A program made the position numbers and the translations under genes. A DNA stretch of 64,000 bases, from the NCBI GenBank assembly GCA_012511955.1, contig JAAZFC010000036.1, positions 1 through 64,000 of the forward strand, written 5' to 3'. Positions 1-8,862 of the stretch are shown here, piece after piece. How positions within the stretch are numbered: position 1 is the stretch's first letter; the number at the start of each line of letters is the position of its first letter. This DNA is from Fibrobacter sp. GTDB lineage: Bacteria > Fibrobacterota > Fibrobacteria > Fibrobacterales > Fibrobacteraceae. Below the pieces are notes generated by a model, which did not search any database, was not told the origin of the DNA, and saw nothing but the letters and a program-made list of their open reading frames with translations.

Positions 1-124
1 CAAAACCTTTAGTAGCTAAAGTCGTGCTAATAGCAGCAGTTAAAGTAGTTTTACCATGGTCCACATGACCAATAGTTCCAATGTTAACATGCGGTAATGT
101 CCGCTCAAATTTTTCCTTCGCCAT
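1..124 (-). CDS. tuf: Elongation factor Tu, N-terminal part (runs off the window)
   Basis: The first 41 codons encode an EF-Tu N-terminus: [19 protein letters not shown] followed by the P-loop [13 protein letters not shown], which binds the GTP phosphates. EF-Tu is the cytoplasmic GTPase that carries aminoacyl-tRNA to the ribosomal A site. A good Shine-Dalgarno (GGAGGC, 132-137) lies 7 nt before the ATG. The gene follows three tRNA genes on the same strand, an arrangement like the E. coli thrU-tyrU-glyT-thrT-tufB operon. The remainder lies beyond position 1. Identification is very secure. Confidence 0.97.
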   Translation of the reverse strand, partial: MAKEKFERTLPHVNIGTIGHVDHGKTTLTAAISTTLATKGF

Positions 125-150
125 TTTATTTGCCTCCATCTTTGATGTTA

Positions 151-222
<72 letters not shown>

Positions 223-253
223 ATAAAGTTTTCTCGGCAACAGAGAAAACTTA

Positions 254-336
254 TGGGAGGAGATGGATTTGAACCATCGTAGACGCTAGTCAGCGGATTT
301 ACAGTCCGCCCCCATTAACCACTCGGGCATCCACCC
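254..336 (-). tRNA. tRNA-Tyr (anticodon GTA)
   Basis: An 83-nt type II tRNA with a long variable arm. The anticodon stem GCGGA/TCCGC surrounds the loop CTGTAAA, giving anticodon GTA (Tyr). The T-arm GATGG/CCATC is intact. The acceptor stem GGGTGGA/TCCTCCC has a U-U opposition at the fourth pair. CCA is not encoded. It lies between two tRNA-Thr genes, as tyrU does in E. coli. Confidence 0.95.
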
Positions 337-342
337 TAAATC

Positions 343-415
343 AGCCGAAGATAGGACTCGAACCCACAACCAACTGATTACAAATCAGTTGCTCTACCAA
401 TTGAGCTACTTCGGC
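343..415 (-). tRNA. tRNA-Thr (anticodon TGT)
   Basis: A 73-nt cloverleaf. Acceptor stem GCCGAAG/CTTCGGC is fully paired, and the anticodon stem ACTGA/TCAGT encloses TTTGTAA, giving anticodon TGT (Thr, ACA/ACG codons). It is the first gene of the Thr-Tyr-Thr-tuf unit and lies about 40 nt after a likely promoter. CCA is not encoded. Confidence 0.95.
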
Positions 416-456
416 CTAAGAACCTTCAATAAAAGATTGTTCTTTTTTGACGGCAA

Positions 457-485
457 AATCTATATACCTAAAAGTCTTTTGTCAA
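457..485 (-). promoter_or_regulatory. Likely sigma-70-type promoter of the tRNA-tuf unit
   Basis: On the minus strand a perfect TTGACA (480-485) is followed after 17 nt by TAGATT (457-462). TATAGA at 459-464 is an overlapping alternative -10. The predicted start near 450 precedes the first tRNA by about 35 nt. The rest of 416-563 is AT-rich and holds no other recognisable feature. Confidence 0.65.
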
Positions 486-563
486 GGTGTATCAGCTGTT
501 TTTTTTCAATTTCACAACAAAAAACACTTTTTCCTCTCTTTTTTTGTGTTTAACTCCTTATTT

Positions 564-1343
564 TTAAGCAAACAGCCATTTATTAAATTCTTTTTGCCAA
601 TTGCTGATTCGCTTTTTTTGTAAGGACTGCTCATCAATTAATTCAACTACACTTATTAAATTTACCGCATTGCAAACAAAAACCTCGCAACTATCATCTA
701 ACTCTTCTCTAGTTAAAAACTTCTCTACAACTTTAATACCTTCTGACTGCGCAAAACTTATAAACTCTGCTCTAGTAGTTCCTGGCAAAACACTCCCCTG
801 CAAAGGGGGCGTACACAAAACATCGTCTTTTAAAATAAATATATTTGCCGCAGTAGTTTCTAACACCCTTCCTTCCAAATCATAAACTATAGCATCATCA
901 AAACCCTTTTGACGAACTATGTTGCGCCATCTCACCATGGGTGCCATTTGCAAAGCCTTATGTGACCATTCTTTTCCCCCTGCGCTTCTAGCTTCTGCAG
1001 CCCATGTCAATTTCACAACTGATCTATCTTTAAATTCGTGACCTTCTAAAGTTATCAACAAGTTGCTTTTGGAATTTTCATAATTTAAACCCCTTCCACT
1101 ATTTGCCCTAGTTAAAGTTAATCTTACCACCGCCCAAGCTTGAGGTGTTTTGCTCATTAATTCCATTATGACCGATAACACCTCTTCTTTAGCATAAACC
1201 ATGTCTAAGTCGTACCACAATGCACTTTTTTGCAAGCGATGCCAGTGCGAATCCCAAGCTATAACTTTGTTGTGATAACACAAAATAGTTTCAAATATCC
1301 CATCCCCTAAAAGATACCCTCTATCCCTCGCGCTTATCAACAA
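564..1343 (-). CDS. pabC: Aminotransferase class IV (PabC-like), N-terminus missing
   Basis: A 259-residue PLP-dependent fold-type IV protein, probably an aminodeoxychorismate lyase remnant (4-amino-4-deoxychorismate to p-aminobenzoate plus pyruvate), because it directly follows a pabB-like gene. Visible family motifs are RDRGYLLGDGIFET at the N-terminus and, further on, ANIFILKDD, CTPPLQGSVLPG and TR. Normal members have about 15-20 residues before the DRG motif; here the motif begins at residue 6 and the only start is a TTG without a good ribosome binding site. It overlaps the end of pabB by 7 bp. The missing N-terminus and the truncated neighbour together point to one deletion across the junction, so the gene may be inactive. 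A branched-chain or D-amino-acid aminotransferase is the alternative class IV assignment. Confidence 0.75.
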   Translation of the reverse strand: MLISARDRGYLLGDGIFETILCYHNKVIAWDSHWHRLQKSALWYDLDMVYAKEEVLSVIMELMSKTPQAWAVVRLTLTRANSGRGLNYENSKSNLLITLEGHEFKDRSVVKLTWAAEARSAGGKEWSHKALQMAPMVRWRNIVRQKGFDDAIVYDLEGRVLETTAANIFILKDDVLCTPPLQGSVLPGTTRAEFISFAQSEGIKVVEKFLTREELDDSCEVFVCNAVNLISVVELIDEQSLQKKRISNWQKEFNKWLFA

Positions 1344-2374
1344 ACTATCAACACCGCATTTAGCGCATCGAGCTGGGTTTTATCTTTTGTTAATTCCGCC
1401 CTAAGGACCGAAACAATATGAAACACATTCTGATACTCCTCCACCGCAGCTAAGAGCTTAAGCTCAATGCTTCCAGCCTGGGATATTTTGCCCATGTCGT
1501 TTCGCAACAAATCCACCGTCATAAGATGCTCTGCCCTATCTTTGTAAGATTTCTCTAAGCTTTGCTTTAAAAGTTTATCTTGAACAGAGTCAGTATGCCT
1601 AGGCCTAGTCCCCGCAATGGGCTTAGTCCATATTTTCGAACCTTCACTTCCCAATAATATCTCTGGGCTGTTACTCAATACCGCAAAGTCTGGTGTACTG
1701 TAAAAAGCTCCCCAAGGACTAGGGCTATGAGTGGCTACACGCTTGTACAAATTTGCTAAATTTTCGTTTCCTTGCACATAAATAGGGTGAGCTAAATTTA
1801 CTTGCCACAATTCCCCAGCTTTAATTTTCGCAATGGCATTTTGCACCCAGGCTTGATATTCTTCAGCCTGCACCAACAGCTTGGTTCTTGTAAAAGATTC
1901 TTTTTCAGCATTCCCTAAGCTTTTCATTTTTTTTTGTTTACGCAATTTATTTATATAATGCTCTAATTTTTGCGTGAGTACGGGAAAATTTTTAGTGGCG
2001 CCCACAATATCCCATTTGCCTTTAACAAAGCGGGCCACCACAGGGTATTGCGCCAAATGTATAGCAGGTTTAATGGAGATTTTATGTTTTTGGCTCATAG
2101 TTTTGCACTTTACATCGGGGTAGGCTAATAAAGCCACCGCCCCGCCCCAAAAGCCACGCTCTCTACCCACCATATCATCGCCGTAAGTCATGGCTAACTC
2201 TTTTAAATTATGTGCTATGCTTTGCACATCATCATAACCATTAAATTCTCGTATTTCCGTGGGATTTATACCTAAAACCCAAGCTTTTTCGCCAGCCCAT
2301 CCATCTATGAGTACACAATAGTCCTCAACAACAAACACTTCTGCTAATAATTCATAGGGAGTCGGCTCTAGCAT
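1337..2374 (-). CDS. pabB: Chorismate-binding enzyme (PabB/TrpE-like), C-terminus missing
   Basis: A 345-residue protein of the anthranilate synthase component I / aminodeoxychorismate synthase family. Visible motifs are GELWQVNLAHP, KPIAGTRPR and EHLMTVDLLRNDMG, all from the chorismate-binding domain. It stops at DALNAVLIVC, where relatives continue with the PGGSxTGAPK loop and the Mg-binding glutamates of the final ~90 residues. Those active-site parts are absent, so it should be inactive as it stands. Neighbouring pabC-like sequence suggests p-aminobenzoate synthesis; however, PIAGT (Ala rather than Lys) is more like anthranilate synthase, so the exact substrate role is uncertain. The start follows the stop of the upstream gene after 5 bp. 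Confidence 0.75.
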   Translation of the reverse strand: MLEPTPYELLAEVFVVEDYCVLIDGWAGEKAWVLGINPTEIREFNGYDDVQSIAHNLKELAMTYGDDMVGRERGFWGGAVALLAYPDVKCKTMSQKHKISIKPAIHLAQYPVVARFVKGKWDIVGATKNFPVLTQKLEHYINKLRKQKKMKSLGNAEKESFTRTKLLVQAEEYQAWVQNAIAKIKAGELWQVNLAHPIYVQGNENLANLYKRVATHSPSPWGAFYSTPDFAVLSNSPEILLGSEGSKIWTKPIAGTRPRHTDSVQDKLLKQSLEKSYKDRAEHLMTVDLLRNDMGKISQAGSIELKLLAAVEEYQNVFHIVSVLRAELTKDKTQLDALNAVLIVC

Positions 2375-2379
2375 AAATA

Positions 2380-5300
2380 TTACCTAAAAAATTTCTTAGG
2401 GTGATGTCCCTGCCAGCCATTAGCAAACTGAAAGCCCACATTAAAGCGTAAAGTGGTGGGATTAATTAAATCCGGCAACCAACCCGCGCCTATGGTAGGA
2501 ACTTCCCAATTTTCATCTTGTAGTGTAACAGAATCCAAAGATTTCGCCAAGCTCAAAGATATTTCCATGGGCATTTGTCTAAACATTGACGACGAAAATC
2601 GTATTTCCACCCCCCACGAGCGCTTCCAAGCATCTTTTTCCCACATTTGCTTAGCCCAAGACTTTTGATCCCACCACGCATTACCCAAATGTGCAAAAAC
2701 CGATCCCCATAAAGACTTCGCCGACAATATCCACCAATTTTTATTTATTTCGTTGACAATGGGAAACAAATAATAGGCCTGCAAATGCGCAGTACGATCC
2801 CCATGCAAAGCATAATTCTCGCTATTGGCCAGCAGAGGATAACCTTCCATATATAAACTATGATGGAAAAAATGATCCAAAGTGTCCGTGGCTGCAGAAT
2901 GTCCCTGCCACGCCATAACCCCGCTCAAACGCGCCCCCAAAGCTAAATTAGTCTTACTCAACCACGGCAAAGGCGAAGACCACCAAGAAGCAAACAAGAA
3001 CTCTTGGGTATCAAAAACCCTATAAACTGGGGTTATCGCCCCTTGGGCACTCACCGTAAATGACTCTCTAAAAGTTCCTGGTCTAAACAAATTAGAACGC
3101 GCCACAGAAGTACCCAGCAAAATCCCCTTACCAGCACCATCAATATTCCCCGAAAAACCATCAAACTCTTCATCCAACCACCCCGCAAACAAGTTTAATT
3201 GCTTGCGTTTTAAATAATCCCAAGCAAAGCCATCTTCAAACAAATTAAACCGCGCGGATTGCGAAGCCAGAGAAAACATTAAAGTATCGCCCTGCTTAAA
3301 TAAACTATAGCCCCAATCTCCCTGCAAAGTGCTAAAACTCACACCCATGTTAGAAATCGCCAAAGAATCATCATAAGAGCGGGGATCCTCGTAACGCACC
3401 GTGTCACGAGTGGCCACATTGCTGCGATAAAAGCCTAAACCCCAAGTCCACGGAAAACTGCGATTTTCCCAATTCACCATTAAATCCGAATGCAACTCAG
3501 GATTCAGCCCTGATTGATTTATCCACTTAAAGCCCCGACCAACTTCTAACAGCAAAGCCAATTCCACCTGATTTTTTTGCAAAGCATCGCTAAGCCCCAT
3601 GGCAAAACCAGCTTTATACACCGGTTTCCCCTTAAATATCCCCAAAGAAACTTCATCGGCATGGGCTTCCACAGACAAAATTGGCAACAAAACTGGAATA
3701 TTGGGCAAAGCGCTATAATCTCGCTGTGCACCGTGCATTTCTCTATGTTCTAAAACTATTTTATGATTTTTAGTGGGGTTTTTCACATTTTTCAAAGCCG
3801 GAATTTTCTTTTGATAATTTAATTGATAAAGTGAAAAACCTGAACTATCATATCCCACATAAGTCAGCATAGAATCATTTTGCAAGGCAGGGTTAAAAGC
3901 TCCGCCTACCACATTGGAAAGCGGAACAGGATTGGCTAAATCATCTAAAAAATATTGCCATAAATTAAAAACCCCCGTACTATCGCTGGCTAAAATCACC
4001 GATTTGCCATCTTTGCTCCAAACAGGGTCTCTAGCATCGAAACTTCCGCTACTTATTAAGCTAAAAGTTGAGCCAGCGCTATCTACCACCCCTACCTGCC
4101 TACGCTTGCCATCGAAAAAGCTAAAAACTATTTTGCTACCGTCAGGGGACCAGCGCGGAGTGTAAAAATTAAAGGCCAAAGCTTCCGTAGGGGGCAACAA
4201 TAAATCCACCACTTCGGGCAATTCGTCGCTTTCGGGAATTTTCACCTTAGATAAAATAAAACGCGAGCCATTAACTTCGCGACGCACAAAAACCACCCCA
4301 TCGCCTTGGGGAGAAATATCGGGATAAACCGCATCGGTAAATTCAGTGAGCAAACGGCGATTAGGTCTTTTACCCCACCAATTTGACTTGGTACTATCAT
4401 CTAAAGCTATATCAAAATACGCTCTGCCTTGGGCATCGCGCTTTTCATAAGTCACATAAGCTATGCGCCCATTTTTTACACTTATACCCTGTTCTAACCA
4501 AGCTTTTTTCAAAGGAAATTTCTTAGCTAAATTGGCACTTAAATTGCTTTTTAATCCTTGGCCATTTTTCGTACGCTGCTCCAAGCTATCGGCGGAGATT
4601 GCAAAAATGCCACCATCAAACCAAGCACTGCTAAAATTGGACACGCCGTATAAAAAATCATTGTCCCATTGGATAAAGTCGTGCCAAAAAGATTTTCCCG
4701 TTAATTTCTCCCCCGCATGCAAGAAGCCCAAACTATCTTTTATACCTTGATAGTGCAAAATCTTATCAGTTTTCCATTGGGCATACAAATCTTTTTCCGA
4801 AACTCCTATCACTCTTTGCAAAGCTGCCGAAAAGCTTAGGCGATGAAATTGCGAAAGTTCAGACCACAATTTGGGCACCACCATATCGCCATATTTTTCT
4901 GCTAAATACAAAACCAGTGAAAAACCCTGATTATAAGGACCCAATTCAGAGTGCAGCGCATGATCACTATATTCATCCATTTTAGGAAATTCTAATAGCT
5001 GATCTTCTAAAATTGCGGTACGCAAAAGCATATCCCTATGGGTATCCCAAGCATCAAAGCCCAAACGCGCCGACTCGTATTGCGCCGTACCTTCGGCAAA
5101 CCACAAGGGAAACACTGTTAAAGGATAAACCCCTACCCCGCTGGTCTGCACCGGGTCATTATAAAAATCTTGGTACGAAAATTGTAAAGCTTGTACCCAG
5201 GGAGGCAGTTTTGCCCCAGCTTGAATACTTACCAAATGCGAAAATTCATGGGTTACTACATCGCTTAACCACGAATGGGTGGAACGAAGTTTGTTATCCC

Positions 5301-5607
5301 AATCCGTTAACCAAATATTCATTAAATTGTGCACAGGATTAGCAAAACCATTGCTAAAAAGCGCATTGCGCAACACTAAATCCACCTTGCTAGGCAAAGC
5401 CACCCTATATCTACTCACCACCGAATCATGAACTTCTTCGGCAAAAAACACCATGGGTGCAATTTGCTTTTGGTATTCTTGGGGGTAATGCACGCGGAAA
5501 TTATCGCTATCCACAGTTTTCCATTTTATGGTGCTTTGGTTACCATAAAAAGAAAAAGCAAAGCTAATTCCCAGGCTTAATAAAATGATTTTTATTGGTT
5601 TCACCAT
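2380..5607 (-). CDS. Large secreted gluzincin-like protein with propeller repeats and a barrel-like end
   Basis: A protein of 1075 residues from the ATG at 5607; the longer reading begins at a weak GTG. It starts with a signal peptide (MVKPIKIILLSLGISFAFS). An HEFSH zinc motif (HExxH) lies near residues 120-124, with a downstream WFAEGTAQYE that supplies the usual third-ligand Glu of gluzincin-type peptidases. Residues ~390-600 hold PD40/TolB-like propeller repeats (SPQGDGVVFV, WSPDGSKIVFSF, WSKDGKSVILAS). The last ~400 residues are rich in alternating aromatic strands, as in an outer-membrane barrel. An outer-membrane anchored metalloprotease is the best reading; the substrate is unknown. 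It is not a recognised named gene. Confidence 0.7.
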   Translation of the reverse strand: MVKPIKIILLSLGISFAFSFYGNQSTIKWKTVDSDNFRVHYPQEYQKQIAPMVFFAEEVHDSVVSRYRVALPSKVDLVLRNALFSNGFANPVHNLMNIWLTDWDNKLRSTHSWLSDVVTHEFSHLVSIQAGAKLPPWVQALQFSYQDFYNDPVQTSGVGVYPLTVFPLWFAEGTAQYESARLGFDAWDTHRDMLLRTAILEDQLLEFPKMDEYSDHALHSELGPYNQGFSLVLYLAEKYGDMVVPKLWSELSQFHRLSFSAALQRVIGVSEKDLYAQWKTDKILHYQGIKDSLGFLHAGEKLTGKSFWHDFIQWDNDFLYGVSNFSSAWFDGGIFAISADSLEQRTKNGQGLKSNLSANLAKKFPLKKAWLEQGISVKNGRIAYVTYEKRDAQGRAYFDIALDDSTKSNWWGKRPNRRLLTEFTDAVYPDISPQGDGVVFVRREVNGSRFILSKVKIPESDELPEVVDLLLPPTEALAFNFYTPRWSPDGSKIVFSFFDGKRRQVGVVDSAGSTFSLISSGSFDARDPVWSKDGKSVILASDSTGVFNLWQYFLDDLANPVPLSNVVGGAFNPALQNDSMLTYVGYDSSGFSLYQLNYQKKIPALKNVKNPTKNHKIVLEHREMHGAQRDYSALPNIPVLLPILSVEAHADEVSLGIFKGKPVYKAGFAMGLSDALQKNQVELALLLEVGRGFKWINQSGLNPELHSDLMVNWENRSFPWTWGLGFYRSNVATRDTVRYEDPRSYDDSLAISNMGVSFSTLQGDWGYSLFKQGDTLMFSLASQSARFNLFEDGFAWDYLKRKQLNLFAGWLDEEFDGFSGNIDGAGKGILLGTSVARSNLFRPGTFRESFTVSAQGAITPVYRVFDTQEFLFASWWSSPLPWLSKTNLALGARLSGVMAWQGHSAATDTLDHFFHHSLYMEGYPLLANSENYALHGDRTAHLQAYYLFPIVNEINKNWWILSAKSLWGSVFAHLGNAWWDQKSWAKQMWEKDAWKRSWGVEIRFSSSMFRQMPMEISLSLAKSLDSVTLQDENWEVPTIGAGWLPDLINPTTLRFNVGFQFANGWQGHHPKKFFR

Positions 5608-5669
5608 GATAATATAAAAAATGCCAGCCAAAAGTAGCACAAATGCTTAATTAAGAATAGATTTTTAAT

Positions 5670-6071
5670 ATGAATAGGATAGTCGGATTTTTTATGATTT
5701 TTATCATAATTGGTGTTTTTTCGTGCTCTTCGCAAAGCGCAAGGGTAGAGCGTGAGGCTAAAATACGCACTCGTGCTGAAATGTATTCCACATATTTAGA
5801 CGAGGATTTAGCCTTAATTTATGATTACGAAAATGGCAAAAATCACTATATGCAAAACTGCGCTTCTTGCCATGGAGCTGATGGCAAAAAAAACAGCCAA
5901 CAAAGTATTCCACATTTCAAAAGTCTAAGCCAAAGCGCCATTGTCAATCCTGAAGAGTTTTTAGTGACTATGACTTATGGAAAAGCAAAAACTAAAATGA
6001 AAGGATTTGAAAACAAAATCCCTTTATTTATTATGATAGATATTATAGGATATACAATGAATGCAAAATAG
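5670..6071 (+). CDS. Small c-type cytochrome lipoprotein
   Basis: A 133-residue protein with a lipoprotein signal (hydrophobic stretch then FSC, lipidated Cys near residue 19) and a single haem-binding CASCHG motif (CxxCH) near residues 63-68. A Met in TKMKGF is a plausible distal haem ligand. It would act as a membrane-tethered electron carrier in the periplasm. It diverges from the HExxH gene. No Shine-Dalgarno is present, and a TAGATT hexamer sits exactly 6 nt before the ATG. No oxidase or reductase partner is in the neighbourhood, so its redox chain cannot be named. Confidence 0.8.
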   Translation: MNRIVGFFMIFIIIGVFSCSSQSARVEREAKIRTRAEMYSTYLDEDLALIYDYENGKNHYMQNCASCHGADGKKNSQQSIPHFKSLSQSAIVNPEEFLVTMTYGKAKTKMKGFENKIPLFIMIDIIGYTMNAK

Positions 6072-6072
6072 A

Positions 6073-6606
6073 CTAATAAGCTTCTTTTGCTAAATGTTTA
6101 TTAGTAACAATGCCCTGAATAAAGTAGCGAGCATCCACAGTTCTAATTAAAGTAAGTACATCGTATTGATTATGATTCCATAAAGAATATTGAACATAAC
6201 GCTTTTCTTGTAGTTCTTTAAACTGCGGATTAAAATTCTTGTTATCGCGACCGTAAACCCCCTCAAACTGCTCAGTCATATAAACCACAGCTTCTAATAC
6301 TTTACTATATCGATCTCTTTCTACTTTGCCCGTGCGAATTTCGTAGCTAAAAAACTTGTTGTTGCGATTAAAGCGAAAAACAATCTCTACGGGCAAATCA
6401 CCTAGGCTATATTTAGGCAAAATAATCTGATTCGTTCTAGGCTGTTCTTGATGATGCAAACCGCGCTTAAATATTTCTTCTATAACATCTTCTTTAGTAG
6501 AGCCAAAATGAACACCACCTATGCCATTAAGCTCCGCTGCTTGTCCAAAAGCAAAAAAGAATAATATTAGCACAAGCCCATTGCGTATTAATTTGTTTTT
6601 CCACAT
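6073..6606 (-). CDS. Secreted protein of unknown function
   Basis: A 177-residue protein starting with a signal peptide (MWKNKLIRNGLVLILFFFAFGQAAE). The mature part begins NGIGGVHFGSTKEDVIEEI, a pattern like proteins whose first repeat binds as a small alpha-beta domain, followed by mixed alpha/beta sequence ending in KHLAKEAY. I do not recognise the family. The start at 6606 is preferred over the ATG at 6615 because the signal peptide begins there and a TATTAT hexamer lies 7 nt before it. It converges with the cytochrome gene with only 1 bp between stops and is divergent from aroC. Confidence 0.6.
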   Translation of the reverse strand: MWKNKLIRNGLVLILFFFAFGQAAELNGIGGVHFGSTKEDVIEEIFKRGLHHQEQPRTNQIILPKYSLGDLPVEIVFRFNRNNKFFSYEIRTGKVERDRYSKVLEAVVYMTEQFEGVYGRDNKNFNPQFKELQEKRYVQYSLWNHNQYDVLTLIRTVDARYFIQGIVTNKHLAKEAY

Positions 6607-6645
6607 TATACACATAATATAAAAAACAATAGCTAATTTTGTTCT

Positions 6646-7731
6646 ATGTCGTCAATTTTTGGTAATATCTTTAAAATTTCTTCTTGGGGTGAAAGCCACG
6701 GTCCTGCCATTGGAGCTATTATAGACGGTTGCCCTGCAGGTCTAGTTATCGATGATAATTATATCCAACATGACCTTAATCGTCGCCGTCCAGGACAAAG
6801 CAAGCTAACCACAGCTCGCACTGAAGAAGATCAGGTGGAAATTCTTTCGGGTATTTTCCAAGGCAAAACCACAGGAACTCCCATAAGCCTTTTAATTAGA
6901 AATAAAGATCAGCGCTCCCACGATTATGGCGATATGATCGAATGGTATAGACCTTCCCACGCCGATTTAAGCTACGATTTGAAATATGGCTTTAGAGATT
7001 ATCGTGGGGGCGGACGCTCTTCAGCCCGAGAAACTGCAGGTCGAGTAGCCGCAGGCTCCATTGCAAGAAAGCTTTTACAAGATGCTTGTCAAACAGAAAT
7101 ATTGGCTTTTGTGAGCAGCATTCACCACATAGAAAGCTCAGTAAACTTAAAAGCCTTAAATTTAGAGCAAATCGAAAGCTCTAAAGTGCGCTGCCCCGAC
7201 CCCACAGCATCTGCAAAAATGGCAGATGCTATTTTAGCTGCTAAAAAAGGCCAAGACTCTTTAGGGGGCGTGGTTACGCTCTTAATCAGAAATTGCCCCG
7301 TGGGCATAGGCGAACCAGTTTTTGACCGCCTCGAAGCTCGCTTAGCCCAAGCCATGCTTTCCATCCCCGCCACTAAGGGCTTTGAGTTTGGCAGTGGCTT
7401 TGCCGGCACTATGCTCAAAGGCTCTGAGCATAACGATGAAATCTTTTATGAAGATAGTAGGTTTCGCACACGCACTAATAGATCGGGAGGAGTCTTAGGT
7501 GGAATTAGCAATGGCGAAGATATTGTTGCTCGCATCGCCTTTAAACCCACCGCCACTATTTCCCAAGCGCAAAAGACTGTTAATAAAAAAGGCGAAAGTG
7601 GAATTTTAAAAGCCAAGGGCAGACATGATCCTTGCGTAGTAACCCGTGCTCCAGTTATTGTGGAAACTTTAGCGGCACTTGTGATAGCGGACTTGTTTTT
7701 AGAACAACGCTCAAAAAGCCAACTCTTTTAA
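6646..7731 (+). CDS. aroC: Chorismate synthase
   Basis: A complete 361-residue chorismate synthase, which converts 5-enolpyruvylshikimate-3-phosphate to chorismate using reduced FMN, the last step of the shikimate pathway. Signatures are WGESHGPAIG near the N-terminus, GFRDYRGGGRSSARETAGR in the middle, RTRTNRSGGVLGGISNG, and GRHDPCVVTRAPVIVE near the end. Length is normal. No Shine-Dalgarno is seen; TAATTT lies 6 nt before the ATG. Chorismate would feed the nearby but apparently damaged pabB/pabC genes and, elsewhere, aromatic amino acid synthesis (compare trpB at 43.8 kb). Confidence 0.97.
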   Translation: MSSIFGNIFKISSWGESHGPAIGAIIDGCPAGLVIDDNYIQHDLNRRRPGQSKLTTARTEEDQVEILSGIFQGKTTGTPISLLIRNKDQRSHDYGDMIEWYRPSHADLSYDLKYGFRDYRGGGRSSARETAGRVAAGSIARKLLQDACQTEILAFVSSIHHIESSVNLKALNLEQIESSKVRCPDPTASAKMADAILAAKKGQDSLGGVVTLLIRNCPVGIGEPVFDRLEARLAQAMLSIPATKGFEFGSGFAGTMLKGSEHNDEIFYEDSRFRTRTNRSGGVLGGISNGEDIVARIAFKPTATISQAQKTVNKKGESGILKAKGRHDPCVVTRAPVIVETLAALVIADLFLEQRSKSQLF

Positions 7732-7744
7732 ACCAGCCATATTC

Positions 7745-8851
7745 TTAGACCTTGCCATATTCCTTGAGTTGATTCCATAGAAAATCAGTATTTACATCTT
7801 GATAGCCAGTTTCATTGACTACTTCCCGCAAACGATGAGCCACATCGAATAAATTTGGGCAAACTTTTTTGCGTTCCACGCTATCAAAAGTAGTAAGCGT
7901 ATCCACCCATTCAGTGATTTCTGGGCATAATTCACATTCTAGAACATTTTCTTTACCTGTGCGCAAATGCTCAATATACCGTTCTGTCACCCTAAAACCA
8001 TCTTCCATAAAAATATTCAAAGCTTGGGGAAATAAATGCTTGCCAGTGATATATTCATGTAAAATTACCCCAAAAGAAAAATAATCCACCATTTCAGTTA
8101 AGGCATCGCCACCCATTAAAACCTGTTCAGGGGCAGAGTATCCAGGCGTCATTTGTCCGCCATATTCGGTTACACTTTCTCGCAGTTTTGCTTGGGCAAA
8201 ACCAAAATCACAAATTAAAATTTTATGATTATTTGGGTGATCATCATCTCGACAAAGCAACAAGTTTTTGGGTTTTAAGTCTTTGTGTATTACTTGGTAA
8301 TAATGCAACTGACTGATGGTATTGGCCAAATAGCCCAACTTTGCATAACGAGCTATTTTCTCATCCTTACTGAGATTAGTTCTAAATTCTTTATCTAAGG
8401 AATCCCCTTTAATATATTCCATTTTCAAATAAGGATATTTGCCCGCAGTACCGCCGCCAAAACTTTGCACTACTCCTTCGATATTGGTGGCTCGCAAAAG
8501 ATTATTTATGCGAATTTCATCTTGAAACGCCGAGAGAATCCTGTTTAAACGATGGTGGCGATTGGGACCTTTCTCCGCCCAATATTTACAGATCTTCACC
8601 ACCACATCGCGCTCTTGTTGCACTTGTTTTTTCGAGGATTTTTCTAGCCAATTACGCGCCAAAAAAACATCGTTGGTGCCACCGATATTCAATCTTTTCA
8701 ACAATAAAATCCGTTCTTCTACGCCATGGGATATAAAATAAGGGTTGCGATTAAGCCAATATTGATATTCCGATGGCTCACAGTTTTCCTGCAATGCCGC
8801 ATAGCGCGAAAAACGGTCTAGCGCCTCTACTAATATGGTTTTAAATAACAT
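7745..8851 (-). CDS. Serine/threonine protein kinase
   Basis: A 368-residue soluble Hanks-type kinase. Motifs in order: a glycine loop (LNIGGTNDVFLA), the ATP-anchoring Lys in VVVKI, the catalytic loop HKDLKPKN (HKD in place of HRD), the Mg-binding CDFGFA, the activation segment with GYSAPEQ, and DYFSFGVILHEYITG. There is no transmembrane segment or extracellular sensor. The N-terminal ~70 and C-terminal ~80 residues are outside the kinase fold and unassigned. It lies 11 bp downstream of the LOG-family gene and may be co-transcribed with it; the substrate is unknown. Confidence 0.88.
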   Translation of the reverse strand: MLFKTILVEALDRFSRYAALQENCEPSEYQYWLNRNPYFISHGVEERILLLKRLNIGGTNDVFLARNWLEKSSKKQVQQERDVVVKICKYWAEKGPNRHHRLNRILSAFQDEIRINNLLRATNIEGVVQSFGGGTAGKYPYLKMEYIKGDSLDKEFRTNLSKDEKIARYAKLGYLANTISQLHYYQVIHKDLKPKNLLLCRDDDHPNNHKILICDFGFAQAKLRESVTEYGGQMTPGYSAPEQVLMGGDALTEMVDYFSFGVILHEYITGKHLFPQALNIFMEDGFRVTERYIEHLRTGKENVLECELCPEITEWVDTLTTFDSVERKKVCPNLFDVAHRLREVVNETGYQDVNTDFLWNQLKEYGKV

Positions 8852-8862
8852 ATTTTACAATG

